In this document: positions 62,505-64,000 of the stretch, piece after piece
Position numbering within the stretch: the stretch's first letter is position 1
Layout: the number at the start of each line of letters is the position of its first letter
The notes under the pieces: generated by a model
What the model was told of the DNA's origin: nothing
Databases searched by the model: none
Seen by the model: the letters and a program-made list of their open reading frames with translations, nothing else
Made by a program: the position numbers and the translations under genes
Source: Gemmatimonadota bacterium
Lineage (GTDB): Bacteria > Gemmatimonadota > Gemmatimonadetes > Longimicrobiales > Gaopeijiaceae
Assembly: GCA_013002885.1 (NCBI GenBank)
Contig: JABDLS010000051.1
Location: 1-64,000, forward strand
Length of the DNA stretch: 64,000 nt
Direction: 5' to 3'

Positions 62505-63718
62505 CGAGCGGCGCCGGCCGTGCCGAGCTCCCCGGTCCCCCGGTCCTCCGGGCCGATGAGTCCATCCATGTCTTCGATGGTCCGTGTCGATGGAGGCCGC
62601 TGACGCTGGAGAATGCGAGCCACCTCTTCGGCCTCTCTCCACGCCCGAAGGACGTTCTCGCCTGCGAGCTTCGCGAGCTCATCTTCCGACCAACCGCGTC
62701 GAACGAGCTCCTCGAACAGGGCCGGGAACTTCGACACGTCTTCCAGCCCCACGGGTGTCGACTCGATCCCGTCGTAGTCGGAACCGATGCCGACATGGTC
62801 GATGCCCGCCAGGGCAGCGATGTGCTCGATATGATCGGCGACGTCGGCGATGGTGGCTTGGTCGTTGGACGTCAGGAAGCTCGGGACGAATGTCACCATG
62901 ACGACACCACCGTTCTCAGGGAGCCGCCGCAACACCTGATCTGGCACATTCCTCGGGTGGTCGTGGACACCACGGGCAGAAGCATGGGACCAGATCACCG
63001 GCGCCTCGGCCACATCGAGGACGTCATTCATGGTAGCGGGTGACGTGTGGGAGATGTCGACGAGCATCCCCATGCGGTTCATTTCCCGGACCACCTCTCG
63101 GCCGAAATCGGTGAGACCGCCGTGGCGCTCCTCGTCGCAGCACGCGTCGGCCCAGTCGAGCGTGCCGTTGTGAGTGAGCGTCATGTAGCGTACACCGAGG
63201 TCGTAAAAGGCGCGCAACGATCCCAGCGAGTTCTCTATGGCGTGCCCACCCTCCATCCCCAGCATGGAGGCGATCCGGCCCTCACCGTACACGGCTTCCA
63301 GATCCGAGGCGGTCAGCGCAAGACCGAAGGCCTCAGGGTACTTGTCGATGATCTGGCGACCGATGTCGATCTGTTCGAGCTGGACCTTCGCCGCTCCCTC
63401 CTCCACCGCGTCGTACGGGATATAGACCGACCAGAACTGGGCCCCCACGCTGCCGGCGTGTAGTCGTGCGATGTCGGTATGGAACGGGGTCGAACCCCGG
63501 AGATCATGGGCCGGCGCCTCGACGTCGTGGGGCCCCTCCACGCTGTTGCGGATGGCCCACGGAAGATCGTTGTGCCCGTCGATGAGGGGCGTTCGATCGA
63601 GAACGCGCCGGACGATGTCGGCTGGCGTCTCCTGGGCCTCGGTCGGAGCGGGAACGAGGGGCGCGACGACGAAGGCGAGCGTCGCGGCCGTGAGAAGCGG
63701 TCGGGTGATTCGAAGCAT
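62501..63718 (-). CDS. exported membrane dipeptidase (peptidase M19)
   Basis: A 405-aa precursor with a signal peptide (LLTAATLAFVVAPLVPAPTEAQ). Renal-dipeptidase-type zinc motifs are present: LIDGHNDLPWA, MLGMEGGHAIENSLGSLRAFYDLGVRYMTLTHN, VDISHTSPATM, IWSHASARGV and GIGSDYDG. It splits dipeptides, including Cys-Gly in characterised members, so it may follow the gamma-glutamyltransferase in glutathione breakdown (inference). It overlaps the DinB gene by 4 bp. Confidence 0.94.
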   Translation of the reverse strand: MLRITRPLLTAATLAFVVAPLVPAPTEAQETPADIVRRVLDRTPLIDGHNDLPWAIRNSVEGPHDVEAPAHDLRGSTPFHTDIARLHAGSVGAQFWSVYIPYDAVEEGAAKVQLEQIDIGRQIIDKYPEAFGLALTASDLEAVYGEGRIASMLGMEGGHAIENSLGSLRAFYDLGVRYMTLTHNGTLDWADACCDEERHGGLTDFGREVVREMNRMGMLVDISHTSPATMNDVLDVAEAPVIWSHASARGVHDHPRNVPDQVLRRLPENGGVVMVTFVPSFLTSNDQATIADVADHIEHIAALAGIDHVGIGSDYDGIESTPVGLEDVSKFPALFEELVRRGWSEDELAKLAGENVLRAWREAEEVARILQRQRPPSTRTIEDMDGLIGPEDRGTGELGTAGAAR

Positions 63719-63797
63719 GAGCCGATGGGGTTGGAGCCGACGAGGTTCGACGGACCCCTACGATCGCCAGGAGGCGGTGTGGCGGGCAAGGTGAGTG

Positions 63798-64000
63798 TCA
63801 GGCGCCCCGTGGCCACTCGTCAGCGGTGAGGGCGAACATGACGTGGTCCTCCCACCTGCCGGCGATGCGCAAATAGCGAAGCGCCTCACCCTCTCGCCTG
63901 AAGCCTACCTTCCGGGCTACGCCGAGAGACGCGGCATTGCTCGGCATGATGTTGGCTTGGACGCGATGAAGTCCGAGGCCGCGGGGAGGGGCAGCAAAGG
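63798..64000 (-). CDS. GNAT-family acetyltransferase, 5' end cut by window
   Basis: This is the last 66 full codons of a frame that runs off the right edge and is absent from the ORF track. LHRVQANIMPSNAASLGVARKVGFRREGEALRY is the C-terminal acetyl-CoA-binding half of RimJ/RimL-type N-acetyltransferases, followed by GRWEDHVMFALTADEWPRGA and TGA. The substrate cannot be told from this part. It lies 79 bp upstream of the M19 gene on the same strand. Confidence 0.88.
   Translation of the reverse strand, partial: FAAPPRGLGLHRVQANIMPSNAASLGVARKVGFRREGEALRYLRIAGRWEDHVMFALTADEWPRGA

Noticed and set aside
1-64000. CRISPR array, tRNA, rRNA, tmRNA or insertion sequence
   Set aside because: No regularly spaced repeats, cloverleaf, rRNA core or transposase-like ORF was seen on reading both strands; a tRNA search tool could confirm this.

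Overview
This is a gene-dense, high-GC chromosomal window from a diderm (Gram-negative-type) bacterium. Evidence for an outer membrane includes several predicted outer-membrane beta-barrel proteins, lipobox and Tat signal peptides, and an exporter-type ABC transporter. The mix of families (an ADOP/MacB-like orphan permease, a class II ribonucleotide reductase with a TSCPD domain, a DUF2723 membrane protein, a PhoX-like Tat protein and a TolB-like propeller fused to a barrel) fits Gemmatimonadota or a related high-GC lineage. That placement is inference; no rRNA or phylogenetic marker was analysed. I see no tRNA, rRNA, CRISPR array, insertion sequence or prophage. The only gene-free stretch above 300 bp is 20557-20900.

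Layout. 1-7.2 kb: a minus-strand operon with mostly 4-bp overlaps: YtxH-like and YihY-like membrane proteins, smpB, an amidase, a TPR lipoprotein, pyrD, pyrF and cysS (cut by the window edge). 7.4-11 kb: a glycolytic operon, pyk, a PhnP-like MBL hydrolase and pgi, divergent from an RNase D gene. 12.3-17.9 kb: a DksA-type zinc-finger protein, a YggX-like protein with two CxxC pairs, a nitrilase-family hydrolase, an M28 peptidase lipoprotein, a PhoX-like protein and an exported TPR protein. 18-24 kb: nrdJ, preceded by an elaborate control region, then a 1041-aa protease/propeller/barrel protein. 24-31 kb: a membrane protein, a GT39-like protein, murQ, a gamma-glutamyltransferase and an ABC exporter. 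31-41.5 kb: a minus-strand run with ccdA, a phospholipase D family enzyme, an ADOP permease, a ureohydrolase, a Fur-family regulator, nrnA, a coaE-PHP fusion, DedA and two small proteins.

41.6-46 kb: a plus-strand thioredoxin-domain (YyaL/SPATA20) protein and a fused 2-oxoacid dehydrogenase E1. 46-50 kb: a small barrel protein, a lipoprotein and a TPR-plus-barrel protein. 50.3-55.5 kb: a minus-strand operon with an exported RidA, a Tat-targeted PLP enzyme, a DUF2723 protein and a MoeB-rhodanese protein. 55.5-60 kb: an alpha/beta hydrolase, a HEAT-repeat protein, a SpoIIAA-like protein and an amidohydrolase lipoprotein. 60-64 kb: NDH-2, a flavin-fold protein, a DinB protein, an M19 dipeptidase and the end of a GNAT acetyltransferase.

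How they work together. Most genes are housekeeping or envelope functions. A recurring theme is exported peptide breakdown: gamma-glutamyltransferase, M19 dipeptidase, M28 peptidase, an amidohydrolase and the large gluzincin-like protein. The most notable observations are the layered control region of nrdJ (a sigma70-like promoter, two NrdR-like boxes 32 bp apart, DnaA-like boxes and an intrinsic terminator in the leader), the tripartite protease/propeller/barrel protein, the exported PLP enzyme paired with an exported RidA, the CoaE-PHP fusion, and the cysteine-rich YggX variant. No wholly new multi-gene defence or mobile system was evident.
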